A stretch of DNA of 64,000 nt, from positions 22,234,026 to 22,298,025 of the forward strand of contig CM036254.1 in assembly GCA_020698575.1 (NCBI GenBank). The letters are read 5' to 3'. Made by a program: the position numbers and the translations under genes. The notes under the pieces were generated by a model that was not told the origin of the DNA, ran no database searches, and was given only the letters and a program-made list of their open reading frames with translations. Positions 36,950 through 46,416 of the stretch are shown here, piece after piece (positions within the stretch are counted from its first letter, which is position 1; every line of letters begins with the position of its first letter). The stretch is from Bostrychus sinensis. Taxonomy: Eukaryota; Chordata; Actinopteri; Gobiiformes; Eleotridae.

Positions 36950-37982
36950 TCAGGCATAAAAGATAAGTTCAGGTATCTGCCCGCCCTGGACCCCAGTCCC
37001 ATTAGTGCTGTCAGAGGAGCACTGAAACTGAAATGTGACTTTTCCACACTGCACCTCAGTCATGCCTTCCTGTCCAAAGTAACTCAGCTCATTTCCGTCC
37101 AGAACCACACTGGCAGTGTAGAAGGTGTCTGGCTCTATCTGGACGGGATACTCAAACCAGACTGGGAACGTGTTACTGGAGCCATCTGAGAAGTATTTGC
37201 TGAGGTTTTGTCCCAAAAGCACTCCTTGACGTTTCAGTTCAATCTTAGCGCTGTACTCTGCTGATCCACAGCTAGAGCCGTACAGCCCAAAGCCAGCGAT
37301 GAAGACTCTTTTGTCAACTGCAAACTGTATGCTGTCACAGCGCCCGCGGTACCTCCACTGGTTGCTCCTGTAGGCACACGACTGAAACCTGTGGCAGCGC
37401 TGAGGCGTCAGACCTTTCCTGGGCTGGCACACGAACTGCAGCTCAGGCTTCTTGGCTGCTGTGTACCACAGAAATATGTCATTGGTCTCATTAAGAGTCA
37501 ACACGCCTGACTGCGCTGCTCCGTTGGCAAAGTCATCCAGTGCCATTGCTGGGACACGTATCAGGTACATGGCCTTTCCTAACACCTTGCGCTTGTTGTC
37601 TGTCGAAGAGGTTAGCTCCTGTCTTTGGCACTCTGCCTCAGCCCAGCTGAGCGCCGCCTCGAACACCACTATCTCTTTAGCGTTGAGTGTCTCCCGCTGT
37701 AGGATACTCTCCAGGGTCTGGGCGTCGATGTCACAGAAACCCTCAGAGCGTAACGCCAGCTCAGCCTGGGCATCAATCACCTCCCAGCATCGCTGTGTCA
37801 GTTCAGGCTCCTCAAACAGGCAGCTCTGGGACAGCAGCACACAGGCGTTCTTGGCACTCAGGCTGGTCTCCAGGAAGTTGACACAGGCACGGGCCAGGTG
37901 AGGGACAATGTACTTCTTAGCAGCATAAAGAGTGGCCAGCACTGTGTCAGCACTCAGGTCGATTTCATCACAATAAATGTAT
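36950..37982 (-). CDS. btbd3: btbd3 coding exon 4 (end of BTB, BACK and PHR domains)
   Basis: A large terminal exon after acceptor ttttccag. It completes Lys174 and encodes residues 175-517 without interruption, then TGA at 36952-36950. It starts YIYCDEIDLSADTVLATLYA, continues through the BACK region (HLARACVNFLETSLSAKNAC) and ends in the PHR domain. One long exon holding BACK plus PHR fits this gene family. It is markedly richer in G+C than its AT-rich surroundings, as expected for constrained coding DNA. Confidence 0.96.
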
Positions 37983-40565
37983 CTGGAAAAACAATCACTT
38001 TTAAAAAAATGTTCATCTAAATAAGCACATTAACTTTACAAATGCTTGTTTGTCTGTGGAATAAAATCATCCACAAACTGGAGCAAAATAAAACAATTCT
38101 TTCACTAATCAGCTAACAAGTCTATGATTTTCTTTCAAGTTGCAAGAATAAAATACATCTACAGTGTGTATTGGAAAAAAATACCAGAAGACACACTTTG
38201 ATTCAAATGGGAGTGAGTACAATGTCAGATTAAGGAGTCTGCTAGAAGAGTTTGTACAAAGAAAGTCCTTACTTGAGCATGGCCAAGAAAGCTGCTGGTT
38301 CCACATCTGGAATATGAATTTCATCCTTGTTTTCAGCCAGTTCTCCATAAAACATGGCATGAAACACTGAGCTGCCCACGGCCAAAACATACTATTGGGA
38401 GAAAACAAAGAAACCAAAAAAAATACATGGTTTAAAAGAAGAACTGTAATAATCCAATTACTTAGTTCATGTGTATGGTTTTGTGTTTATAAGCAAAATA
38501 TTAACCTTTTCATGTTTATTCAACAAAGCTTTTGTTGTAATCATAGAAAGAAAGCGCTGTTGAGTTTGTTATATAATGGGAGTAGATCCATTTACAAAAT
38601 AGAGCAAGATTTCAAGCAAAGAAGATAGTGATCACATTCATGAAAAGAAAAATATGCCTCAGGATGTTCTAATACCACTACCAAATAGATTATACTGCAC
38701 AAGTTCAATTTACTCAAATAAATGACTTATCTGATCTGATGAAACCAAGAGCAACACTAATAGTTCTGTAAGGATAGATATGTTCAAGAATAGCCACTCT
38801 TTTATAGTTCGTGTGCAGGTTATTTTGTGTCTGTGAAACTTGACTCTAGGATGTGTAGGTGGACCTGTGGGTGGTTTATATTTGCTCATAGAGACACTTC
38901 TATAACGTTAATGAATTCTAGTGGAATCTAAAATAAATCTAAAATGCAAATGAGCCTAATACATTTTTCACTTTTATTATAGTTTTATAATAGGCTCTTC
39001 TCTGTGACAGTTGCTCTTTTATGTGGCTATAGAGAGCTCTATATAAATACTGTAACATTACAATATGATTATTTCCACCTCTTGACCCATTGCATTTTAC
39101 CCACGTCCACATAAATTACTGCTATTAGCCACAGGCTGCATCCTCCATATTGAATAGGTATAACATTGTGAATTAAATCATAATGCAGATCTGAATCCCA
39201 GCCAAATGGCTATAATAAAGATGGCTGCACAGAATGTCATTATGTGCCACTGTCTTAATGTCTGAGGACAGAGTGCATTTAAAGGCCCACCTCGTGCGTT
39301 TTTGAGAATGTGGAAAAAGTTTTTTGAAAAAGCCCTTCTTCTCCTTTTATTTATATATTTTTTTCTGTCTATGTTTTTTATCTTCTGTTTTGTGGTGTAA
39401 GAAGTTGGAGCCTACACTGAAATCGGTATCTTTTCAGGTCGACTTACCACCGCCATTACTCCAGAATATAAAGATGTGCCCGTGCTTGGACTCCAATGAA
39501 AGTGTCCCTGATCCAAATGGGACCCCCCCCCCCCCCCCCCCCCCGCTCAATTTACCCATCTGTCAAAATGCCTCATAATAATGCTCATCAGAGTCTCATT
39601 TCTTCAGAGATGACTTCTATTATGCTGAGCTATTGACTGAATAATTATTTTTTTAGCAGGCCCACAACTTAATCTTATAAATGTACTGCAGCCCTAATCA
39701 CACAGAGTACAGCCTCACAAAGAGACCCGCACTGGACCTATCTGACACTGAAGACGTGGCAGACAAAGCTGTTTCCATGGCTGCCTAATGTGAATAATCT
39801 AATCTTATTCAAATCCATGACACTGCTTTTAGATGATTAATGATTTCTCTAATGAACCTTTTTACATTTATATGCCAAAGAAAAACAGGACACAGAGAGG
39901 AAGGAAGTTAACCTTTAGGATTAGAAGCACACTGCTGCAATTATAGTAATAATTGTGGTAATTTACACAATTCATGCACTGTGCTATTTCGAAATTCAAC
40001 GGCTATTCAAGAAAGTGAAGTATATTGTGATGTAGGTTGAATATGGCTTATTGCTGCGACTGCTGCTGGTGATTTGGATTAAAAAGTGGAGTTATAATTG
40101 CAGAGCTGTTTGTGAAAAGCCGAACCAGACAAAGACGGTCCATTCTGTGTGATATGACTGCTGAGCGGAGGATATCCCTTCCTCCTTCTCTCCTTCAGCC
40201 TCATTTACATAAATAATTGAAGACTGTCTCAAAAAAGAAAAGACACATGGTGCGGAAGTGGAGCACAAAGAGGTCGACTTCCATTACTGCTGGCAATGGT
40301 GAGGATTATTCTTATGCTGATATGATAGGAACAACACAGTGATTGCATGGTTGTTCATTTCCTCCCTGTAGATGTGAGTTTGGTGTCAGAGGTGGCGATG
40401 CTTACTCTGTGCCCTGGTAGACGCTGGGTCCTTCCAGGCTGACCCACCAAAAAGTGAACATCTGCCATCAGCTCGTTGTTGAACATCACAGAATTTCTAA
40501 AAAAGAGGAAATGCAATAAAATTATTTACTGTTTGAGAAGTTAAAAGCACAATTACAGTCCAGTC

Positions 40566-40635
<70 letters not shown>

Positions 40636-41779
40636 GTGTAATACTGTATTCTTTTTTTAATGAGCTATTCAATTTTGCTGTTCATTAAATCTAAACCATA
40701 ATCATTATAACTGAAATAAATAAGTACTTGAAATATTTTACTGTGTGTATTGAATCTATATAATATCTGTGTATCACTCTGAATTGAACTACTGAAAGAA
40801 ATTTACTTTTTCATTATATTCTAGTTTTCTGTACCTTTAAAGTGACTGGACTTTTTGTGTGTCAGTGAGCTACTTATACATTTTCAATATGCAATGACTT
40901 TTAAACTAATAAATCTATATAAATACAGGCACCAGAGACAATGAAGTGAATGGAAAATCCCCACTGTGAAAAAATGGGACCAACAATAAAGCGTTGTTCA
41001 TATATTATTGAGTAGTGGAACATGTCACAGGGCTGGGTAAACAGCTCCATGATGTTCTGGAGAGACAACAAAGCCAGTTCGGAAAGCACACGTTTAGCCC
41101 TGGACAGCTGGGGTCTTTTATTGATAGGCCAAAGTAAATATTTAGCTTTTAGTACAGAGCCGTGTCAGCCTGTTGTGCATATCAAACGAAGCCGGTGCCT
41201 GTCCACTCTCTGTAGTGTCAGAGTCTGCAGGAGTGGGCCGGCTGTAAACACACAGAGAGCCCCAGCACAGGGAGAGGGCAGGGAACACCCACTTTATACT
41301 GTTTTATGTATACTGCTTTATACAGTACATCATCTCTACAGTTACTGCACTCTGGTGCTTCAGATGCAGCTATCATTATTTTAATTAATATCTAAAATCA
41401 TTCTTAATGAACTAATTCAATTTTCATTGGCTGAGTTATAAGTGTGTTGTTGGTGTATGCTGACTGACCTCTCCCGTATGGTGGAGTACAGCCCCTGCCA
41501 GTTGCAGTTCTGGATGGTGTTGTTGTTGTTGAGGTTCTGCTGCTGATACTGTTGCACAGTGGTTGTGGATGAAGACTTTTTAGTTGGAAAAATATCTGCT
41601 GCCATCTTTTTCTTCTTTTTGCTCCTCAGAGTAATAATCTCATAACAAACTGGGGGCAGCTTGGAGCTGCCACTTGCGTTCCCTTTTTTGGAGCTTTTAC
41701 TTGACTTACTTTTCACAGACTCTGGTAGCATTAAAAAGAAAGTCAGACATTTCATATTCCTCGCCTTGGCATCGACCAT
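36950..41779 (-). CDS. btbd3: BTB/POZ domain-containing protein 3 (BTBD3), four coding exons
   Basis: Join of 41779-41469, 40496-40406, 38391-38273 and 37982-36950, all minus strand. The 1554 nt encode 517 residues plus TGA, close to the roughly 522 residues known for mammalian BTBD3. All introns are GT-AG and the phases match. Order seen: a basic, Ser/Gln/Asn-rich N-terminus (1-103) with the BTBD3-type start MVDAKARNMKCLTFF, a BTB domain (about 105-215, with FNNELMADVHF and YVLAVGSSVFHAMFYGEL), a BACK domain (about 220-330) and a C-terminal PHR domain (about 370-517, with CAYRSNQWRYRGRCDSIQF) ending GGQIPELIFYA. The start is set by an in-frame TAA at 41905-41903 with no other ATG before 41779. 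From family knowledge, BTB-BACK-PHR proteins are cytoplasmic or nuclear adaptors linked to cullin-3, and BTBD3 directs dendrite orientation in mammalian cortex. The closest alternative is BTBD6, which lacks this N-terminal signature. Fish often keep two btbd3 paralogues; I cannot tell a from b. Confidence 0.95.
37983..38272 (-). other. btbd3: btbd3 intron 3
   Basis: A 290-bp AT-rich intron with donor gtaagg and acceptor ttttccag. No repeat or embedded gene is seen. Confidence 0.85.
38273..38391 (-). CDS. btbd3: btbd3 coding exon 3 (BTB core)
   Basis: A 119-nt exon with acceptor cccaatag and donor CTCAA|gtaagg. It encodes residues 135-173 (YVLAVGSSVFHAMFYGELAE, then NKDEIHIPDVEPAAFLAMLK with the last Lys split). 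This is the central part of the BTB domain, including the usual GSSVF and DVEPAAF motifs. Confidence 0.93.
38392..40405 (-). other. btbd3: btbd3 intron 2
   Basis: About 2.0 kb. It contains a run of 22 C at 39523-39544 inside a diverged repeat-like stretch (39280-39560) whose TTTAAAGG start resembles the ends of the repeats at 31.6 and 49.3 kb. The rest is AT-rich with no coding signal. Confidence 0.8.
39523..39544. repeat. 22-base C run in btbd3 intron 2
   Basis: An uninterrupted C tract after gggac. In the btbd3 transcript it reads as G(22). Confidence 0.95.
40406..40496 (-). CDS. btbd3: btbd3 coding exon 2 (start of BTB domain)
   Basis: A 91-nt exon between acceptor tttttag and donor AGA|gtaagc. 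It completes Arg104 and encodes residues 105-134: NSVMFNNELMADVHFLVGQP, then GRTQRLPGHR. It reads as the opening helix and strand of the BTB fold. The acceptor is only about 70 nt from a GATA/TATC microsatellite in intron 1. LVGQPGR replaces the VVGPPGG that I recall from mammals. Confidence 0.92.
40497..41468 (-). other. btbd3: btbd3 intron 1
   Basis: A 972-bp intron holding the (GATA)n array near its 3' splice site. No ORF of note lies in the remainder. Confidence 0.85.
40566..40634. repeat. (GATA)n tetranucleotide microsatellite, about 17 units, in btbd3 intron 1
   Basis: Uninterrupted GATA units. In the btbd3 transcript it reads TATC and lies about 70-138 nt upstream of the exon 2 acceptor, where branch points and polypyrimidine tracts normally are. 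Confidence 0.95.
41469..41779 (-). CDS. btbd3: btbd3 coding exon 1
   Basis: Encodes residues 1-103 and two bases of Arg104. The donor is GAGAG followed by gtcagt. The exon carries a Lys run (54-58, KKKKK), a Ser/Thr tract and a Gln/Asn-rich stretch (VQQYQQQNLNNNN, 75-87), so it is low complexity and probably disordered. The conserved NWQGLYSTIRER leads into the BTB domain. The reading frame stays open upstream only as far as TAA at 41905-41903, so 41779 is the first usable ATG. Confidence 0.93.
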
Positions 41780-42370
41780 GAGTGTGTTCAACTGCCGAGC
41801 AGTGTGAGGGCATACAGAGAAGCCGGCAGGTGAGAGAGACCACTCAGGGCTTAAATGGGACTTTAGCTGGAGCTGCACCAAAGCTGTGGATCCTGTTAGA
41901 GGTTACACATCTCCGTATATCTGTCCTGTCTCAGTGTTTCCTCTTCTCTGAAGAACTTGACTTATCCCAAGGATCCAAAAGCACTTTTCCTCTGTGCAAA
42001 CTTTGATCTGCTGTTGGAGCAGCTCCTGAGGTTCCCATTCCTCCTGTCCACTGTAAGATGAGCTCCTCACATCACTTCTATTGGTGCTCCCCTGCCTCTC
42101 TCACTCACCGCTCTGCTCAGGGTTAGCCTGACAGCTCCAGATTTAGAGCAGCTGCAGTGATCCTGAGGCAGCCTGCCACACTCCTCTCATATCCACTTCA
42201 CTGTGTTAGAGCCGGTCACTGTTCTCTTTCCTTGTGTCTGTTCCTCTCCAGGACTGGTCCGTCTTCCTTCCCCTGATCCATGGAGGGAGTCCTGTGCAGG
42301 ATGCGGTGACGCTGGGATGCGCTGCTCAGCCTCTCGTTCTGCTGACTACAGAGGTTGAATGAGAGCGCAC
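41780..42370 (-). promoter_or_regulatory. btbd3: presumed btbd3 5' leader with several short upstream ORFs
   Basis: If transcription starts in the G+C-richer block near 42.4 kb and the leader is unspliced, it contains at least four ATGs before the main start. These are a 21-codon uORF from about 42280 (starts MDQGKEDG), a 15-codon uORF from 42190 (starts MRGVWQAA), a bare ATG-TGA at 42072-42067, and a four-codon uORF (MCNL) at 41910-41896. All stop before the main ATG. The transcription start and possible leader introns are not visible, so this is an inference. Confidence 0.35.
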
Positions 42371-42490
42371 AGAGAGACCCCCACTCCTTACAGCGCAGCA
42401 CACAGCTCTCTCTGCAGCCCAGCCAATCACAGCCCTCTGCCACTTTGATTGGCCCAGGCAGCCAGCACAGCACATACTTAAATATGTAAT
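42371..42490 (-). promoter_or_regulatory. btbd3: candidate btbd3 promoter with two CCAAT boxes
   Basis: This short block upstream of the leader has a CCAAT box on the minus strand (42452-42448) and an inverted one (ATTGG, minus strand, 42427-42423), about 20 bp apart. An AT-rich TATTTAAG-like stretch lies near 42475-42485, but it is upstream of the CCAAT boxes and so unlikely to act as TATA. The local rise in G+C and the position about 650 bp before the start codon suit a promoter. No start-site data are available. Confidence 0.35.
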
Positions 42491-43611
42491 AGGCAACGGC
42501 TCAATTAAAGTGACAGCCTTGCCTCATATGGCTGATATATCTATCAACAGTTTGAGTTTGTTACATCTGCAGCTATGGCAGGCAGGTTGCTGTATATTAA
42601 ATCTGCTTTTTATAATTCAAAAGGCCAATGCAAATGCACAGAGCTCTTTTAAGGGCAGCATTTGCTTAATTCATGTATTGTTTGACAGGCATACATTTTC
42701 CTAAATAACCTTTTCATGAATTTATACTAACACTTGAATTAGCATTTCATTGTTCCCTTTGCTGCTTTGATTGGACCTATTATCTCAATGCTAAGCAGGG
42801 CAAACCCCTTTTATGTGAGACATATAAATCATAAATGGCGTCATCTTATGTATTTTACTAAATCACTTCTAATTTATCGCATTTTCTGTCATTTCCATTT
42901 TTTTGCAGTAATACCTTGTTCTTTGGTAATAATCCAGTTGCTTCCAGTATTATGTATTTTGCCTATTCCTTCTTGTTAAGTCATCTCTTCAGGAGCTTAC
43001 ACAGTGCTATAAATGTATTACACTCTTTGCACCATGTATAATGCATACACTACTTTTGCTCTTGGTGTCTGGTCGTGCTTTTGCAGTACGCTATTTTAAG
43101 TGCTGACATGATGTAGCTGTTTGGCCTAAGCCAGAAATATTATGAAATACTGCCTATTTGAATACAATTTGTTTATTCATTTTACAATGACTCTGAAGTG
43201 TGTTGTTTTTTTTACCTTCATGTTGTAATTATACCATTCTTACAAAGCTTCAAAAACAAAACAGCAAGGCGAGGTGATGGTGTGTCATTGAAAACGCCTT
43301 CCTTGAACCACTGTCACTGTATTGATTTGGACATGAAGCCTAATTAACTGTCTTAGTGCTTCTCTGGGCTGAGAAGCATTAGGCCACAAAGCCCCTTGAT
43401 ACAGTGCACTGTCGCACAGGGGAAATTTGCTATGGTAACATGGAAGCAACATTACTACAGGGCACCATACTCTCAAATTGCAGGCCACTGGAGATGTTTC
43501 CAAGGTAACCACATCCACAAGGAGCTGGAGCATCAGAAATGCTGTACACACAGACCCAAAAACAATCAGACCTACAAACTCTGGGGTATTTACGATGTAT
43601 TCACCACAAAT
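42491..43611. other. no recognised gene upstream of btbd3
   Basis: AT-rich. The minus-strand 139-codon ORF at 43285-43704 runs into the Tc1-like remnant and has no recognisable domain. Confidence 0.5.
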
Positions 43612-44315
43612 GTTATATAAAAAGTTGGGACACTGTGTTAAATAAATAAATACAAATAGAGTGCAGTGTTTTGTAAATCTCAAAGTATTTTTTTTTACTC
43701 CCAATAAAACATAACAGCAAATCAGGGGTTGATACTAAGATATTTTACAATGTAATATAGATAAGTAGTAGCTCATTTTGGATTTGATGGGAGTAATGTG
43801 TCTCAAAAAGTTAGGACAGGCGCAACAAAAAGCTGGAAATGCAGGTGATACTAATGTTACAGCTACATTTTTATAACAAATTATAGGGAATTTTAGGGAG
43901 ATGTGGGGGTATAATAGGAGCATTTTAGAAAGTCTATTTTAGTATTGGATGTATTGGAAGCTCATTCTTCAGGACATGATTCTGTTCTGGAATTCACTAC
44001 ATGGATCAGAAACACTTTCAGAAGTCTGTGAACACAGTTTGTATGTTATAGATGTATCATACAAAGAAGAAGCCACATGTAAACATGACCCTGTTCTTGC
44101 TGCACCAAAGGTTACAGTATTTAAAATGGACTGATGGAAAATAGAAAACTGATGCATGGTCATTGAACCATAATTTGAAAACTACAAACCCACTTGGCCC
44201 TGTCCCAACTTGTTTGTGACATGTTGATGCCATTAAATTCAAAATGAGCTATTACTTTCTGTATTTATTCACATACAACTTTGGTTAAATATTTTTACTT
44301 TGACATTTTAAATAA
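43612..44315 (+). mobile_element. Tc1-like remnant, internally deleted
   Basis: Contains aaagttgggacactgtgt (about 43620) and ctgtcccaacttgtttgtga (44201-44220), typical of fish Tc1-like elements with TCCCAACTT ends. Between them is a decayed piece around tacatggatcagaaacactt (43999-44018) that resembles transposase coding DNA. Multiple stops. The boundaries are approximate. Confidence 0.6.
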
Positions 44316-46257
44316 AAAATAGTAAGAAAAAATAAGGTTTTCTTCTTCTCAAGCATCCAGTCAATTGTCTCAAGTATACAGTAGTTTATTCTAGTTCTAG
44401 TTGTTTATGTACTGTTCGATTTCTTTCTGCCATGGTCCTTTGAGCCCTTGGACGATGTGAAGACCTCCATACCCAGCAGCTATTTTGAGCCATTGATCTG
44501 GCATTGCGAGTTCTCAATTGAGCATCTTTTCTTAACAACTGTTATCTCTAAGCATTTTATGTGCTGAAATAACACACTATGCAAAACATGCTTGAAATGC
44601 CCTTGGAGCATGATAATTATGTTTGCAAAAGAAAGTTTTCTTTATTGAGAAAAGATGTACTTTTAATCTTAGTGATATACTGTATGCAAAATACTAAATA
44701 ATGACTTTTTTTTTTTAAACAGGCTGTCAACTTCCATTTTTCTCTATGGTCTTATACAAAACATACAAACATACTCATCGTTCCATTGTCACTGAACTGC
44801 TGGAGTCTTAAGCTCTTGTGAAATCTCCAGAGTATGCTAGCCACTTTATCCTTTTTAAATAGCTTTCTTTTTTAATTCAATTCCCCATACTATTTTTATT
44901 GTTTTACCAAGTGCAATATCCTCAGCTCAATCACTTTTTAATCCATAGTGAATGTATCGGGACTGTGTGCATTGCATATTCTCCAATGTGGAAGCCACGT
45001 ACATTAGTGCAGAAATATTTAAAATGTGTCTTGGGAGGTTGTAAATTCTGGTTTGGGCAAGACAAATTTCCACTATTATTAAATCTATTCAGTCTTGTTC
45101 ACCATTTCTATACCCTAAATGTTTCTTTTATGGAGGTAAACGGATAAAACCAGCAATTTTGTTTGAGTCACTTTGAGCCAGTTTGCTTCTAATAGCTTTT
45201 CTGCCTGCTGTGAGTACAATTTTTGCTACACATCTTTCTTGCAGACCATCTCAGTTATTGCCTTGGTATAAGATGGATCACTTCTTGAAGAAAAACCCAC
45301 AACCTCACACTCAGTTCACAGTTTTAAAGAATAATCTTATTTTGACACAACTCTTAAATTGTATTTGTACCATAGTGTCGTTATCAAGCCTCACATGTAG
45401 AGGTCAGTGGAGAAGAGCAGACAGCGGGACACATGCCAAAACACTGATCTGGCCCCACAGCCGGATGGGACATAAGATAAATAGGGTGTCATTCTATATT
45501 AACCTGAATGGTTTTCTGCTCTGTGTAATTGCATTTCTCTCCATTCATCAGCACAAAATGTAATCTTGTGATTCACACATCCAGAGAGTGAGAGGAGGAA
45601 GTAATGATGGTGTTGCCACAGCGTCAACATCACCTTTGTTTCACACTTTGACTCCAATGAATCCTAGTTTTTCACAAAATCTAGAAAAATTGACTGTAGT
45701 AGCGCACAATCTGTTTTCCCCATGTTGCTGATGTTTTAGGAACATCTTTGTTGTTGTTGTTGTTCAAGGACCATCCCTGGAAAGAACCAGTCACCTTATC
45801 ACGATGTCATAAGTTTGCGGCTTACTGTAAAAAACATTCTATTTTTAACCATTAAAATATGTCAAATATAAAATTATACATAGATTCTTAGGGTCACATT
45901 TAGGCTTCAAATCCAATTTTTAAACAGGAACTTCCTGAAAAGACCAATGTAATCACCTAATAGTATCTTGTAATAGGAATCATCTGTAAAAGAGCAGGAC
46001 TTAATGACGTCATATAGGCTCTGTTATTAAGAATTTTATTCTGCTTTCACACTCCAATAAGAGATGCTCCGATTGGGTGTTAAAAAATGTCTGCCAGGAG
46101 AAAATAGAGGAAGTACCTACTTTGGTGCTAGATATGTCTTGTTACACAAACAGTGCTAAAAACAAAAACAAAGCAAAGTAAAATGCAGATCCCTGAGATA
46201 AATACTGCTTTGCATGCATGTAAAGCTAAACCCAACGCTAAAAGTTTAAGGTAAGGT
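44316..46257. other. no recognised gene
   Basis: AT-rich, with a (TTG)n run near 45748-45763. ORFs at 44899-45147 and 45183-45563 show no family features. Confidence 0.5.
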
Positions 46258-46416
46258 AAGTTTGATATGATATAATCCCCTCCTTGAACTGCCACCTTAT
46301 CGTGGTGGAAGGGTTTGAGTGCCCGAATTATCCTAGGAGCTATGTTGTCGGGAGCTTAATGCTCCTGGTAGGGTCTCCCATGGCAAACAGGTCCTAGGTG
46401 AAGGGCCAGACTAAGA

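Noticed and set aside
37452..37901. 149-codon plus-strand ORF
   Set aside because: It is the antisense shadow of btbd3 exon 4.
41779..41881. N-terminal extension of BTBD3 to 41881
   Set aside because: The codon at 41881 is TTG, not ATG, an in-frame TAA lies at 41905-41903, and the family start is MVDAK at 41779.
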